Origin: VRUE01 sp963770315
GTDB taxonomy: Bacteria; Actinomycetota; Thermoleophilia; Solirubrobacterales; 70-9
Length of the DNA: 64,000 nt
Direction: 5' to 3'
NCBI GenBank assembly: GCA_963770315.1
Contig: CAVYPC010000002.1
Coordinates: 2,728,001-2,792,000, forward strand
Part shown: positions 19,638 to 26,696 of the stretch, piece by piece
Numbering within the stretch: position 1 is the stretch's first letter
How the letters are laid out: each line of letters begins with the position of its first letter
Translations under genes and position numbers: made by a program
Notes under the pieces: model-generated
What the model saw: the letters and a program-made list of their open reading frames with translations, nothing else
What the model was told of the DNA's origin: nothing
The model's database searches: none

Positions 19638-20381
19638 CTACTCCGCCAGGGCCTCGAGCATCGTCAGCCACCCGGCGGGGCCGTCGACCCGCAGGTCTGA
19701 CTCTTCGACCAGCTCGGGCGGGCCCTCGTCTGAGACGACCCCGACGCAGATCGCGACCTCCAGCTCGCCGCCCTCGCGCAGCTCCCGCAGGCGGCGGAAG
19801 GCATCCAGGTCGGTGCGGTCGTCGCCGGCGTAGACCGCCGCCGTCAGCCCGTCTGTGGCCAGCAGCGCCGCCACCGCCGCGTCCTTGCCGCCACCTCCCG
19901 GCGGCCGCAGCTCCAGCACCTTGCGTCCCCAGCGCGGCTCCAGGCCCGCCCGCCCGGCGGCCGCGGCGATCTCGTGCGCGCGCGCCTCCGCCGCCCGCTC
20001 GTCCTCCGCGCCGCGCCAGTGCAGCGCCTGGATCGGTCCCTTGTCCTCCAGCCGCAGCCGCGCATCGGGGTCGAGCGCGGCGACGAACGCCGCCGCGTCC
20101 CCCTCCCTGCCCTGCAGCGAGGGATCGAAGCGCGGCGCCTCGTCGCCGGGCAGCAGCAGCTCGAGCCCGTGGTTGCCCGCGTAGGCGATGCCCTCGACCC
20201 CGACCAGGCCGCGCGCCTCCTCGGCTCGGCGGCCGGAGACGCAGGCGACCAGGCCGTAGCGCTCGCTCAGCCGCGCGAGCAGCTCGGAGGCCCTCGGAGG
20301 CACCGCGGCCTGCTCGGGCCGGGCGGCGATCGGCGCCAGAGTGCCGTCGACGTCGGTGAGGATCGCCGCCCGCGCGGGCAT
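19638..20381 (-). CDS. otsB: Trehalose-6-phosphate phosphatase-like HAD hydrolase
   Basis: Predicted 247 residues. The HAD nucleophile motif is ILTDVDGTLAPIA near the N-terminus; CVSGR follows, then GNHGLEL, KVLELRPPGGGGKDAAV and the Mg-binding YAGDDRTDLDAF. GNHGLE, the Lys-containing KVLE block and GDDRTD are characteristic of OtsB, which releases phosphate from trehalose 6-phosphate. No OtsA is present in the window. The start was set at MPARAAILTDVDGT; a longer form from 20447 adds 22 residues of low complexity and would leave only 17 bases to the divergent gene. Confidence 0.88.
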   Translation of the reverse strand: MPARAAILTDVDGTLAPIAARPEQAAVPPRASELLARLSERYGLVACVSGRRAEEARGLVGVEGIAYAGNHGLELLLPGDEAPRFDPSLQGREGDAAAFVAALDPDARLRLEDKGPIQALHWRGAEDERAAEARAHEIAAAAGRAGLEPRWGRKVLELRPPGGGGKDAAVAALLATDGLTAAVYAGDDRTDLDAFRRLRELREGGELEVAICVGVVSDEGPPELVEESDLRVDGPAGWLTMLEALAE

Positions 20382-20464
20382 GGCCCGCAGGCGCGATAGC
20401 GGCCCAAGCTCCCCCCCGCGCTCCCCTCTGCCGGATTCGAGAGACACGCGACTAGTATCGCGCG

Positions 20465-20830
20465 ATGCCGTCCACGCACACGCGGAAGCTCGCCGCGATC
20501 GGCACTCTGGCCGGCGTCTTCAGCGGCCTCTTCGGGGTCGGCGGCGGCACCGTGATCGTGCCGCTCTTGATCTTCTGGTTCGGCTACGGGGAGCGGCTCG
20601 CGACCGGCACCAGCCTCGGCGCGATCGTCCTGATCGGCCTGCTCGGCGCCGTCGCCCAGGGTGGGATCTACGGCAACGTCCACGTCGGCACCGGCCTGCT
20701 GCTCGCGATCCCGGCGATCGCCGGCGTGGTGATGGGCACTGCGCTCCAGCAGCGGATCCCCCAGCGCGCCGTCTCGCTCCTCTTCGCCACGCTCCTGATC
20801 GCCGTCGCCCTCGAGCTGATCGTCAAGTGA
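20465..20830 (+). CDS. TauE/SafE-type permease, N-half protein
   Basis: Predicted 121 residues, about half the usual 250-270 of the sulfite exporter TauE/SafE family. It holds the repeated signature GVGGGTVIVPLLIF followed by three or four hydrophobic segments. A -10 TAGTAT lies exactly 6 bases before the ATG (leaderless). The next gene, 12 bases downstream, carries the second half with the same signature, so the two probably assemble into one transporter for sulfite, sulfonate or another anion. I see no sign of a frameshift: each has its own stop, spacer and start. Confidence 0.85.
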   Translation: MPSTHTRKLAAIGTLAGVFSGLFGVGGGTVIVPLLIFWFGYGERLATGTSLGAIVLIGLLGAVAQGGIYGNVHVGTGLLLAIPAIAGVVMGTALQQRIPQRAVSLLFATLLIAVALELIVK

Positions 20831-20842
20831 GGGAGGCGCACG

Positions 20843-21226
20843 ATGGATGAGCTCTTCGCGGCGCTGTTCGCACTCGCCGGCGGCCTCGCCGGCGGCCTGG
20901 TCGGCGTCGGCGGCGGGGTGCTGTTCGTCCCCGCGCTGACGCTCTTCCTCGGCTTCTCCCAGGTCGAGGGCGAGTCGACCTCGCTGCTGATGATCGTGAT
21001 CGTCGCCCTGGTCGGGGCCTTTCGCCAGAACGCCTACGGCAACCTCAACCTCCGCGACGCGGTCGTGATCGGCGTCCTCTCCCCGCTCGGCGTCCTGATC
21101 GGGGTCGTCGTCGCCAACGAGGTCCCGCAGCGGGCCCTCGAACTCTCCTTCGCGGCGCTGGCTCTCTACGTCGCCTTCGAATTGATCCGCAAGGCTCTTC
21201 GCCAGCCGCGAGACCGCTCCGCTTAG
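20843..21226 (+). CDS. TauE/SafE-type permease, C-half protein
   Basis: Predicted 127 residues with signature GVGGGVLFVPALTLFLGF and about four membrane segments. A Shine-Dalgarno (GGGAGG) precedes the ATG, unlike the leaderless first half, as expected for the second gene of an operon. The N-terminal region parallels that of the upstream protein, showing the internal duplication of the family split over two genes. The tail RKALRQPRDRSA is cytosolic. Substrate unknown. Confidence 0.85.
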   Translation: MDELFAALFALAGGLAGGLVGVGGGVLFVPALTLFLGFSQVEGESTSLLMIVIVALVGAFRQNAYGNLNLRDAVVIGVLSPLGVLIGVVVANEVPQRALELSFAALALYVAFELIRKALRQPRDRSA

Positions 21227-21258
21227 GTCTGCCGCCGCCGGAGCGCTACGCTCAAAGC

Positions 21259-22131
21259 GTGGATTCACTCAGCTGGCACGCCGACGTTCCGCGCCTGCGC
21301 TCCCCCGTCCTCGTCTGTGCCTTCCGCGGCTGGAACGACGCCGCCGGCGCCGCCTCGGCGGCCCTCGGCGCGGTCGCCGATTCGTTCGACGCCGAACCGA
21401 TCGCCGAGGTCGACCCGGAGGACTACTTCGACTTCCAGGCGACGCGGCCGACGATCGTGCTCTCCGAGGGGCAGACCCGCCGGATCGAGTGGCCGCAGAA
21501 CGACCTGATCGCGATCCGCATCCCCGGCGCCGATCGCGACCTCGTCCTCTTCGACGGCACCGAGCCGAACCTGCGCTGGCGCACCTTCTCGGAAACGGTG
21601 GCGACGGCCGCCGACACGCTCGGGGTCGAGATGGTCGTCACCCTGGGGGCGCTGGTGGCGGAGGTCTCCCACACGCTGCCGGTGCCGATCACCGGCCTCG
21701 CCTCCGACGAGCAGCTGGTCGAGGAGCTCGACCTGCAGCGCTCCAACTACGAGGGTCCGACCGGGATCGTCGGCGTCGTCCACGACTGCTGCCGCCAGCT
21801 CGGGATCACCTCGGCCTCGCTGTGGGCGGCGGTGCCGCACTACGTCGCGGCGGTGCCCAACCCCAAGGCGGCGCTGGCCCTGCTGCGCCGGCTCGAGGGC
21901 CTCACCGGGATCGCCGTCGACGCCACCGAGCTGGAGGAGGAAACGGCCAGCTACGAGGAGCAGATCGGCCGCGCCGTCGCCGCCAACCCGGAAATCGCCG
22001 AGCTGGTGGAGCGGATCGAGGCCGAGCAGGTGGAGCAGCTCGGCGAGGACAGCGAGGACCTGCCCTCCGCCGACACGATCGCCCGCGAGTTCCAGCAGTT
22101 CCTGCAGCAGCGCCGCGGCGAGTCGAACTGA
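21259..22131 (+). CDS. PAC2 family protein
   Basis: Predicted 290 residues. Beginning with SPVLVCAFRGWNDAAGAASAAL and continuing with EDYFDFQATRP, GTEPNLRWRTF and GALVAEVSHTLPVPITG, it matches the PAC2 (proteasome-assembly-chaperone-like) family that is common in Actinobacteria, where some genomes encode a proteasome. The biochemical role in bacteria is unknown. The C-terminal 60 residues form an acidic helical tail (VERIEAEQVEQLGEDSEDL). GTG start 6 bases after -10 TACGCT, so leaderless. It is convergent with the helicase-nuclease gene. Confidence 0.9.
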   Translation: MDSLSWHADVPRLRSPVLVCAFRGWNDAAGAASAALGAVADSFDAEPIAEVDPEDYFDFQATRPTIVLSEGQTRRIEWPQNDLIAIRIPGADRDLVLFDGTEPNLRWRTFSETVATAADTLGVEMVVTLGALVAEVSHTLPVPITGLASDEQLVEELDLQRSNYEGPTGIVGVVHDCCRQLGITSASLWAAVPHYVAAVPNPKAALALLRRLEGLTGIAVDATELEEETASYEEQIGRAVAANPEIAELVERIEAEQVEQLGEDSEDLPSADTIAREFQQFLQQRRGESN

Positions 22132-22179
22132 GGGCTGGCGGCATGCTCATGTGGGGGAGGGCGTCGTCCTCTCAGTCGC

Positions 22180-25113
22180 TCAGCTCTCCGCCGCCGGGCA
22201 GACCAGCCGGTAGTCGCACCAGCTGCAGACCGTAGGCGAGGGGCGCGGCTCGAAGTCCTGGCCGAGCACGCCCTCGCCAACCTGCAGCACGGTGCGCTCG
22301 ACCCGCTCGGCGTCGTCGGGCTTGGTCGGCGCCGCCACCTTCTCGGCGTCGAGCACGTAGTAGTAGCTGCCGGTCTTCGCCTCCAGGTTCCAGGCCTCGC
22401 GGGCGGCGACCCGGTAGAGCGCCAGCTGCAGGTCGCTCTCCAGGTCGGCCTCGCTCTTGCGCTCGCCCGTCTTGTAATCGATCAGCTCGTGACTGCCGTC
22501 GGGCAGGCGGTCGACCCGGTCGACCCGCCCCCGCACGTGGTGCTCGCCGATGCGGATGTCGAACTTGCGCTCGAGCCAGACCGGCTCGCCCTCGGAGTCG
22601 CGCTCCCGTTCCCAGTAGAGGCGCATCGCCTCGCGCGCGCGGTCGCGGAACTGCAGCTCGTCGTCGCTGCTGCCGAAACCGGTGCGGCGCCAGCCTTGCT
22701 CGAAGAGGCCCATCAGGCGACGCAGCCCCTCCTCGCCGCTCTGGTCCTCGCCCTCCTTGTGGAAGCGTTCGAGCACGTTGTGGATGAGGATGCCGAAGCG
22801 CTGGTTGATCGTCGGCTCCTGGGGGATGCCGAAGACCCGGGCGAACTTGTACTTCAGCGGGCAGGTCAGGTAGAGGCCGAGGTCGGAGGCGGAGAGGCTG
22901 AGCGAGCCGTCGCCGCGCCGCGGCAGGAAGGCCTGCAGCGAGGGCTCCTGGCGGGCGGCGATCAGCTTGCGCCGGCCTTCCCGCTCCCGCTCCGATCCGA
23001 GCAGGTAGGAGTCGAGCGAGGAGGCGTCCAGCTCCGCCTGCTGCTCGGGCGTGGCGACCTGGCGCAGCAGCCCGTTGACCGCCTCGATCGCCTCCCCGGT
23101 CGCCTCGTCGCCGGGCCGCTGGGCGAGCGCCGCCAGCTTCAGCAGCTCGAGGTAGCGGGCGATCGCCCGGTTGACGTCGACCGCCGTGTCGAGGCGCGGC
23201 TCCGAGAGCTCCCGCCCGGCCTTCCAGGAGGCCTCCAGCATCTCCTCGCGCAGCATGCGGTAGGTCGCATGCAGCCCCTCGGCCGGCCCGAACAGCTCCT
23301 CCGCGTGAGTCTCCTCCTCGCCCTCCGCCCCGGCCAGGGCCGCGGCATAGAACTCCGAGGGACGGGACTCTCCGTCGTCGCCGCGCTCGACCCGCGCGAG
23401 GACCAGGCCCGTGCGGGCCGGCCTGCCGATCCGCTCCGCCCCGGCGCCGCGCTCCAGGCCGAGCACGAAGACGTGCTCGAACTCCATCCCCTTGACCGCG
23501 TCGCGGGTGAGGCCCTGCACGGCGCCGGGCGCCGGCGGCTCGATCACGCCCGCCGGCTCGACGCCCGCGTCGGCGACGGCGCTGAGGTGGCGGATGAAGT
23601 CCCGGGTCGATCCGTTCGGCTCGCGCCGCGCCCAGGCCGCGGCCAGCTCGGCGAGGCGGGAGAGGCCGAGCAGCCGCTCGGCGACCTCGGGCTGTGCGGC
23701 GAACAGCCGCTGGCGGCGCAGCCCGACCGCCTCGATCAGGCGGCGCACGAAGACGTCGGCACGGCGCTCCTCCATCGCCGCCGAGGCCGCGCCGTAGAGC
23801 TTGAGGAAGGACTGGATCCGCTCGCGCGCCTCGGGCGGTATCTGGGGACTCTCGAGCGCTGCGTCGCAGGCCGAGACCATGTCGAGCTTGCGGCGGCGGG
23901 CGATCGTCGTCAGCCGCGCCAGGTCGGCCGAGTGCAGCTCGACCGGCGGCCGGGTCAACGCCCGCGCCGCGGCCGCCGAGTCGGCCGGCTCGGCGAGCAC
24001 CCGCAGCCAGGCGATCGCGTCGCGCACCTCCGGCCGCTGGAAGAGCGCGGCCGGGCCGGAGAGGTGGAAGGGGACGCCGCGCTCTTCCATCGCCGCCGCC
24101 ACCGGGCCGCCCCGGGCGGGATCGTCGACCAGGACGCAGATGCTCTCCGCTGCGGTTCCCCCGGCGAGCAGGTGCTCGGCCTCGCGCGCGACGGCCTGCG
24201 CCTGGGCGCGCTCGTTGGTGCAGCGCCAGAAGCGCACAGAGGGGTCCCGGAACTGCTTCTCGAGCTCGATTGAGGGCGGGGAGGAGGGGGTGTCCGCTTG
24301 AACGCTGGGTTTTTCGCCGGACGCCGGTGCATCTCTCGCCAAGTCGCCGGGGCGAAAAACGGGACGCCGCGCCCAAGCGGACACCCCCTCCTCCTCGCCA
24401 GCCTCCAGCGCGTAGAGATGGTTCGGGTTGTCCGTCGCCAGAGCTGCGAGGATCGCCCGCTGGGCTGGAGTCGTGTCCTCCAACTCGTCGACCATCGTGT
24501 ATTCGAAGCGATGAGCTATCTCGGCGCGGATGTCGGAGCGCTCCTCCAAGAGCTTGCTCAGCGTGAGGTAGACGTCGCCGCGGTCGAGGCTGCCGGCGTC
24601 GGCGAGGATGCGGTCATGGGCCGCGACCAGCTCCGCCAGCTCGGGGTCGAGCGACCCCGCGCCCGCCTTCAGGGCGTCGATCTGCTGCAGCAGGCGGGCG
24701 AGCAGCCCCGCCGGGTTGCCGCGGATCTCGTGGCGGCGCAGCGGCAGCCGGTCGAGCCGGTCGAGCAGCATCGCCAGCCGCTCGGCCGGTCCGAGGACGT
24801 CGAAGAAGGGGTCGAGGCCGGCGGCGGTCGAGTGCTCGCGCAGCAGCCGCTCGCCGAGCTGTTCCCAGGTGCCGATCCAGAGCTCCTCGAGCGGACCGTC
24901 GAGCAGGGCTTCGACCCGTTCGCGCAGCCGCTGCGCGGTGGCGCGGGTGGAGGAGAGGACGAGGACCCGCTCGGGCGCGGTGCCCGCGGCGGCCAGGCCT
25001 GCGAGCCGGCGGGCCAGCACCTCGGTCTTGCCGGTTCCCGCCTCGCCGATCAGCAGGAGCGGCCCGGCACGGTGGCGGATGGCGCGCTCCTGGGGCTCGG
25101 CGAGGGCAAGCAT
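22180..25113 (-). CDS. UvrD/RecB-like helicase with AddB-type Fe-S PD-(D/E)xK nuclease, interrupted in frame by a palindromic element
   Basis: Predicted 977 residues. Superfamily 1 helicase: Walker A GEAGTGKT at residues 23-30, motif II MVDELEDTTPAQ, motif IV region LEKQFRDPSVRFWRC, and motif V-like DAVKGMEFEHVFVLGLERG. The C-terminal nuclease has the catalytic ELIDYKTGE and QLALYR, with the four-cysteine Fe-S staple (LTCPLKYKF plus CSWCDYRLVCP). Such proteins process double-strand breaks in AddAB- or AdnAB-like complexes; a partner is not seen here. Residues ~239-280, between motifs III and IV, are encoded by a palindromic repeat with a relative at 58.5 kb. The ATG is 6 bases after minus-strand -10 TAGCGT. 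Confidence 0.92.
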   Translation of the reverse strand: MLALAEPQERAIRHRAGPLLLIGEAGTGKTEVLARRLAGLAAAGTAPERVLVLSSTRATAQRLRERVEALLDGPLEELWIGTWEQLGERLLREHSTAAGLDPFFDVLGPAERLAMLLDRLDRLPLRRHEIRGNPAGLLARLLQQIDALKAGAGSLDPELAELVAAHDRILADAGSLDRGDVYLTLSKLLEERSDIRAEIAHRFEYTMVDELEDTTPAQRAILAALATDNPNHLYALEAGEEEGVSAWARRPVFRPGDLARDAPASGEKPSVQADTPSSPPSIELEKQFRDPSVRFWRCTNERAQAQAVAREAEHLLAGGTAAESICVLVDDPARGGPVAAAMEERGVPFHLSGPAALFQRPEVRDAIAWLRVLAEPADSAAAARALTRPPVELHSADLARLTTIARRRKLDMVSACDAALESPQIPPEARERIQSFLKLYGAASAAMEERRADVFVRRLIEAVGLRRQRLFAAQPEVAERLLGLSRLAELAAAWARREPNGSTRDFIRHLSAVADAGVEPAGVIEPPAPGAVQGLTRDAVKGMEFEHVFVLGLERGAGAERIGRPARTGLVLARVERGDDGESRPSEFYAAALAGAEGEEETHAEELFGPAEGLHATYRMLREEMLEASWKAGRELSEPRLDTAVDVNRAIARYLELLKLAALAQRPGDEATGEAIEAVNGLLRQVATPEQQAELDASSLDSYLLGSEREREGRRKLIAARQEPSLQAFLPRRGDGSLSLSASDLGLYLTCPLKYKFARVFGIPQEPTINQRFGILIHNVLERFHKEGEDQSGEEGLRRLMGLFEQGWRRTGFGSSDDELQFRDRAREAMRLYWERERDSEGEPVWLERKFDIRIGEHHVRGRVDRVDRLPDGSHELIDYKTGERKSEADLESDLQLALYRVAAREAWNLEAKTGSYYYVLDAEKVAAPTKPDDAERVERTVLQVGEGVLGQDFEPRPSPTVCSWCDYRLVCPAAES
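24275..24399 (-). repeat. Palindromic element, copy 1, inside the helicase gene
   Basis: Outer arms 24275-24300 and 24374-24399 match at 25 of 26 positions. Inner arms GTTTTTCGCC (24309-24318) and GGCGAAAAAC (24351-24360) match exactly. Read on the helicase coding strand it aligns with the intergenic copy at 58518-58646: both have GTGTCCG in the outer arm, GCGGCGTCC, TTTTTCGCCCCG and the 16-base block GGCGAAAAACCCAGCG in the same order. It is read through in frame and encodes about 42 Pro/Ala/Ser/Glu-rich residues. Confidence 0.85.
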
Positions 25114-25156
25114 GATCCAACGCTACCTGGATGGTCGCGTCCATAGGATGGGCTCG

Positions 25157-25969
25157 ATGGACGTTTTCTCCGCAGACTGGCTGGGAATCTGCCGCCGCAT
25201 CGTCGCCGCTCACCGGCAGCTGTTCGAGCAGACCCCGGGGAGGGAGGCGCGCACGGAGTACGAGGGGGTGGGCGAGGGGGGCGACCACAGCCTCGTCATC
25301 GACCGCCGCTGCGAGGACGCGGTCTTCGCCGAGTTGGAGCAACTGGCCGCGGATGGCGCATCTTTCGTCGCGATCTCGGAGGAGCGGGGGGAGGTCGCCT
25401 TCGGCTCGGGAGGCCCGGCGCGGGTCGTGATCGACCCGATCGACGGCTCCCTCAACGCCCGCCGCACGCTGCCCTCGCACAGCCTCAGCATCGCGGTGTC
25501 CGCGGGCGCCACGATGGCCGACGTCGAGTTTGGCTTCGTCTACGACTTCGGCGCCGGCGAGGAGTTCGCCGCCCGTCGGGGAGAGGGGGCGGCCCTGGAC
25601 GGCAACCGGGTCGAGGTGGCCGCCGACGTCGAGAAGCTGGAGCTGCTCGGGATCGAGTCGGCCGAGCCGGGGCGGCTGCTGCCGGTCGCCGAAGCCCTTG
25701 ATGGACGGGTCTATCGCCTGCGGGTCATCGGCTCGATCGCGATCACCGCTGCCTACGTCGCTTCGGGGCGCCTCGACGGGATGCTCAGCCTGCGGCCCTG
25801 CCGCTCGGTCGACGCCGCCGCCGCCCAGTTGATTCTCCGCGAGGCGGGTGGCGCTATCGCCTTTGGCGATCTGGAGCTGGACGAGGCGGACCTGGGTCTC
25901 GAGGCTCGCTACCCGATCCTCGCCGCGGCCGGGGAGAAGAGCCTGGCGACGATTCGCGCCAGCGTCTGA
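25157..25969 (+). CDS. Inositol monophosphatase/FBPase-like phosphatase
   Basis: Predicted 270 residues. Li+-sensitive, Mg-dependent phosphatase superfamily: the first metal site is AISEERGE, the second VIDPIDGSLNARR, and the usual WD motif is replaced by CRSVDAAAAQLILREAGG. Likely substrates are inositol phosphates or fructose 1,6-bisphosphate; archaeal-like dual activity is possible. The ATG at 25157 lies 7 bases after -10 TAGGAT; an in-frame ATG at 25148 falls inside that box. It is divergent from the helicase-nuclease, and the two leaderless promoters overlap in a 43-base gap. Confidence 0.87.
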   Translation: MDVFSADWLGICRRIVAAHRQLFEQTPGREARTEYEGVGEGGDHSLVIDRRCEDAVFAELEQLAADGASFVAISEERGEVAFGSGGPARVVIDPIDGSLNARRTLPSHSLSIAVSAGATMADVEFGFVYDFGAGEEFAARRGEGAALDGNRVEVAADVEKLELLGIESAEPGRLLPVAEALDGRVYRLRVIGSIAITAAYVASGRLDGMLSLRPCRSVDAAAAQLILREAGGAIAFGDLELDEADLGLEARYPILAAAGEKSLATIRASV

Positions 25970-26013
25970 GGGCCCGCTCCTCCCGCTCGTAACCGGATCG
26001 GAGGGGCGGTTTA

Positions 26014-26049
26014 GAACAGGTGTTCGGAGGAACATATGTTCGCTACACT
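26014..26049 (+). promoter_or_regulatory. Two LexA-type boxes over a promoter
   Basis: GAACAGGTGTTC (26014-26025) and GAACATATGTTC (26030-26041) both fit GAAC-N4-GTTC, the LexA/DinR box of Gram-positive bacteria, with starts 16 bases apart. The second is a perfect palindrome. TACACT at 26044-26049 is a suitable -10, so both boxes would cover the -35 and spacer. The only gene downstream is the basic protein at 26102. SOS control is therefore predicted for it. Confidence 0.7.
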
Positions 26050-26101
26050 CGCGAGCTCCCCCCGACCCTCAACAACCTCTCCCGAAGGGATGAACTCTTA
26101 G

Positions 26102-26596
26102 ATGGCAGTCAAATCCAGCAAAGCAAGCAGCTCCAAACCCAAAGCAAAAGCAAAAGCCAAAGCGAAAAGCACCCCGGCTCCGACCCCCGCTCCCTCGCGC
26201 ACCGAGCAGCTCCGCTCCGCCGCCGAGCGCGCGGTCGACCTGCCGGTCGGCGCGGTGCTCGAGGTCGGCGATCGCGTCGCCGACCTGGTCGAGCCGTTCA
26301 GCGGCCGCGCCGCCGCCGAGAAGCAGCTCAAGTCGTACGGAACGCAGCTGCGGCGCACCGTGAAGCGCACCGAGCGGCGCGGCACCAGCGCTCGCCGCAA
26401 AGCGACCACCGAAGCACGCAAGACCCGCAGCAAAGTGGAGCGCGAGGCCCGCAAGCGGCAGCGCCGGGTCGAGACCACCCTGAAGCGCAACCGCAACGAG
26501 GTCGAGCAGCGCGTACGCAAAGCGATCGACGAGCAGACCTCTCGCGCCCAGGACCTGGTCGACCAGGTGGGCGAGCAGCTCTCCTCGCTGCGCTGA
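26102..26596 (+). CDS. Basic, lysine/arginine-rich coiled-coil protein, predicted SOS-regulated
   Basis: Predicted 164 residues. Residues 1-30 form a Lys/Ala/Ser tail with a KAKAKAKAK run, encoded by repeated aaagca-like units unusually rich in AAA codons. Residues ~35-75 are a hydrophobic helix (AAERAVDLPVGAVLEVGDRVADLVEPF). Residues ~80-164 are a long charged coiled coil dense in Arg and Lys. It resembles histone-H1-like and heparin-binding-hemagglutinin-like actinobacterial proteins, so DNA or polyanion binding is likely; no enzyme motif is present. A Shine-Dalgarno (AAGGGA) lies about 10 bases before the ATG. Two LexA-type boxes control the promoter. The stop codon lies within a palindrome shared with the opposing gene. 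Confidence 0.8.
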   Translation: MAVKSSKASSSKPKAKAKAKAKSTPAPTPAPSRTEQLRSAAERAVDLPVGAVLEVGDRVADLVEPFSGRAAAEKQLKSYGTQLRRTVKRTERRGTSARRKATTEARKTRSKVEREARKRQRRVETTLKRNRNEVEQRVRKAIDEQTSRAQDLVDQVGEQLSSLR

Positions 26597-26696
26597 GGGC
26601 GTAGGACACCGCGCAGGGAACCGCGCGCGGCTTCGCGCCGTACGGAGTACTGTCGCTCCGCCGCGCGCGGCCCCCTGCTTGGTCCTACACCCTCAG
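26593..26696. repeat. 104-base palindrome containing both stop codons of two convergent genes
   Basis: Starting at CTGAGGG (26593-26599) and ending at CCCTCAG (26690-26696), the two halves match over CTGAGGG, GTAGGAC, CAGGG and CCGCGCGCGGC with small internal differences. The TGA of the basic-protein gene and the TGA of the opposing secreted-protein gene both lie within the outermost arm. A bidirectional terminator is likely. Confidence 0.75.

Noticed and set aside
24275..24399. Helicase-nuclease as two genes split by the palindrome
   Set aside because: The frame is continuous through the element with no stop, and motifs on both sides belong to one helicase.
25148..25150. ATG at 25148 as the phosphatase start
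   Set aside because: It overlaps the -10 box TAGGAT; the ATG at 25157 has the 7-base spacing seen at other leaderless genes.
26020..26604. Alternative frame over the basic-protein gene
   Set aside because: Its start overlaps the first LexA-type box and its sequence is low-complexity; the 26102 frame has a Shine-Dalgarno and a coherent coiled coil.
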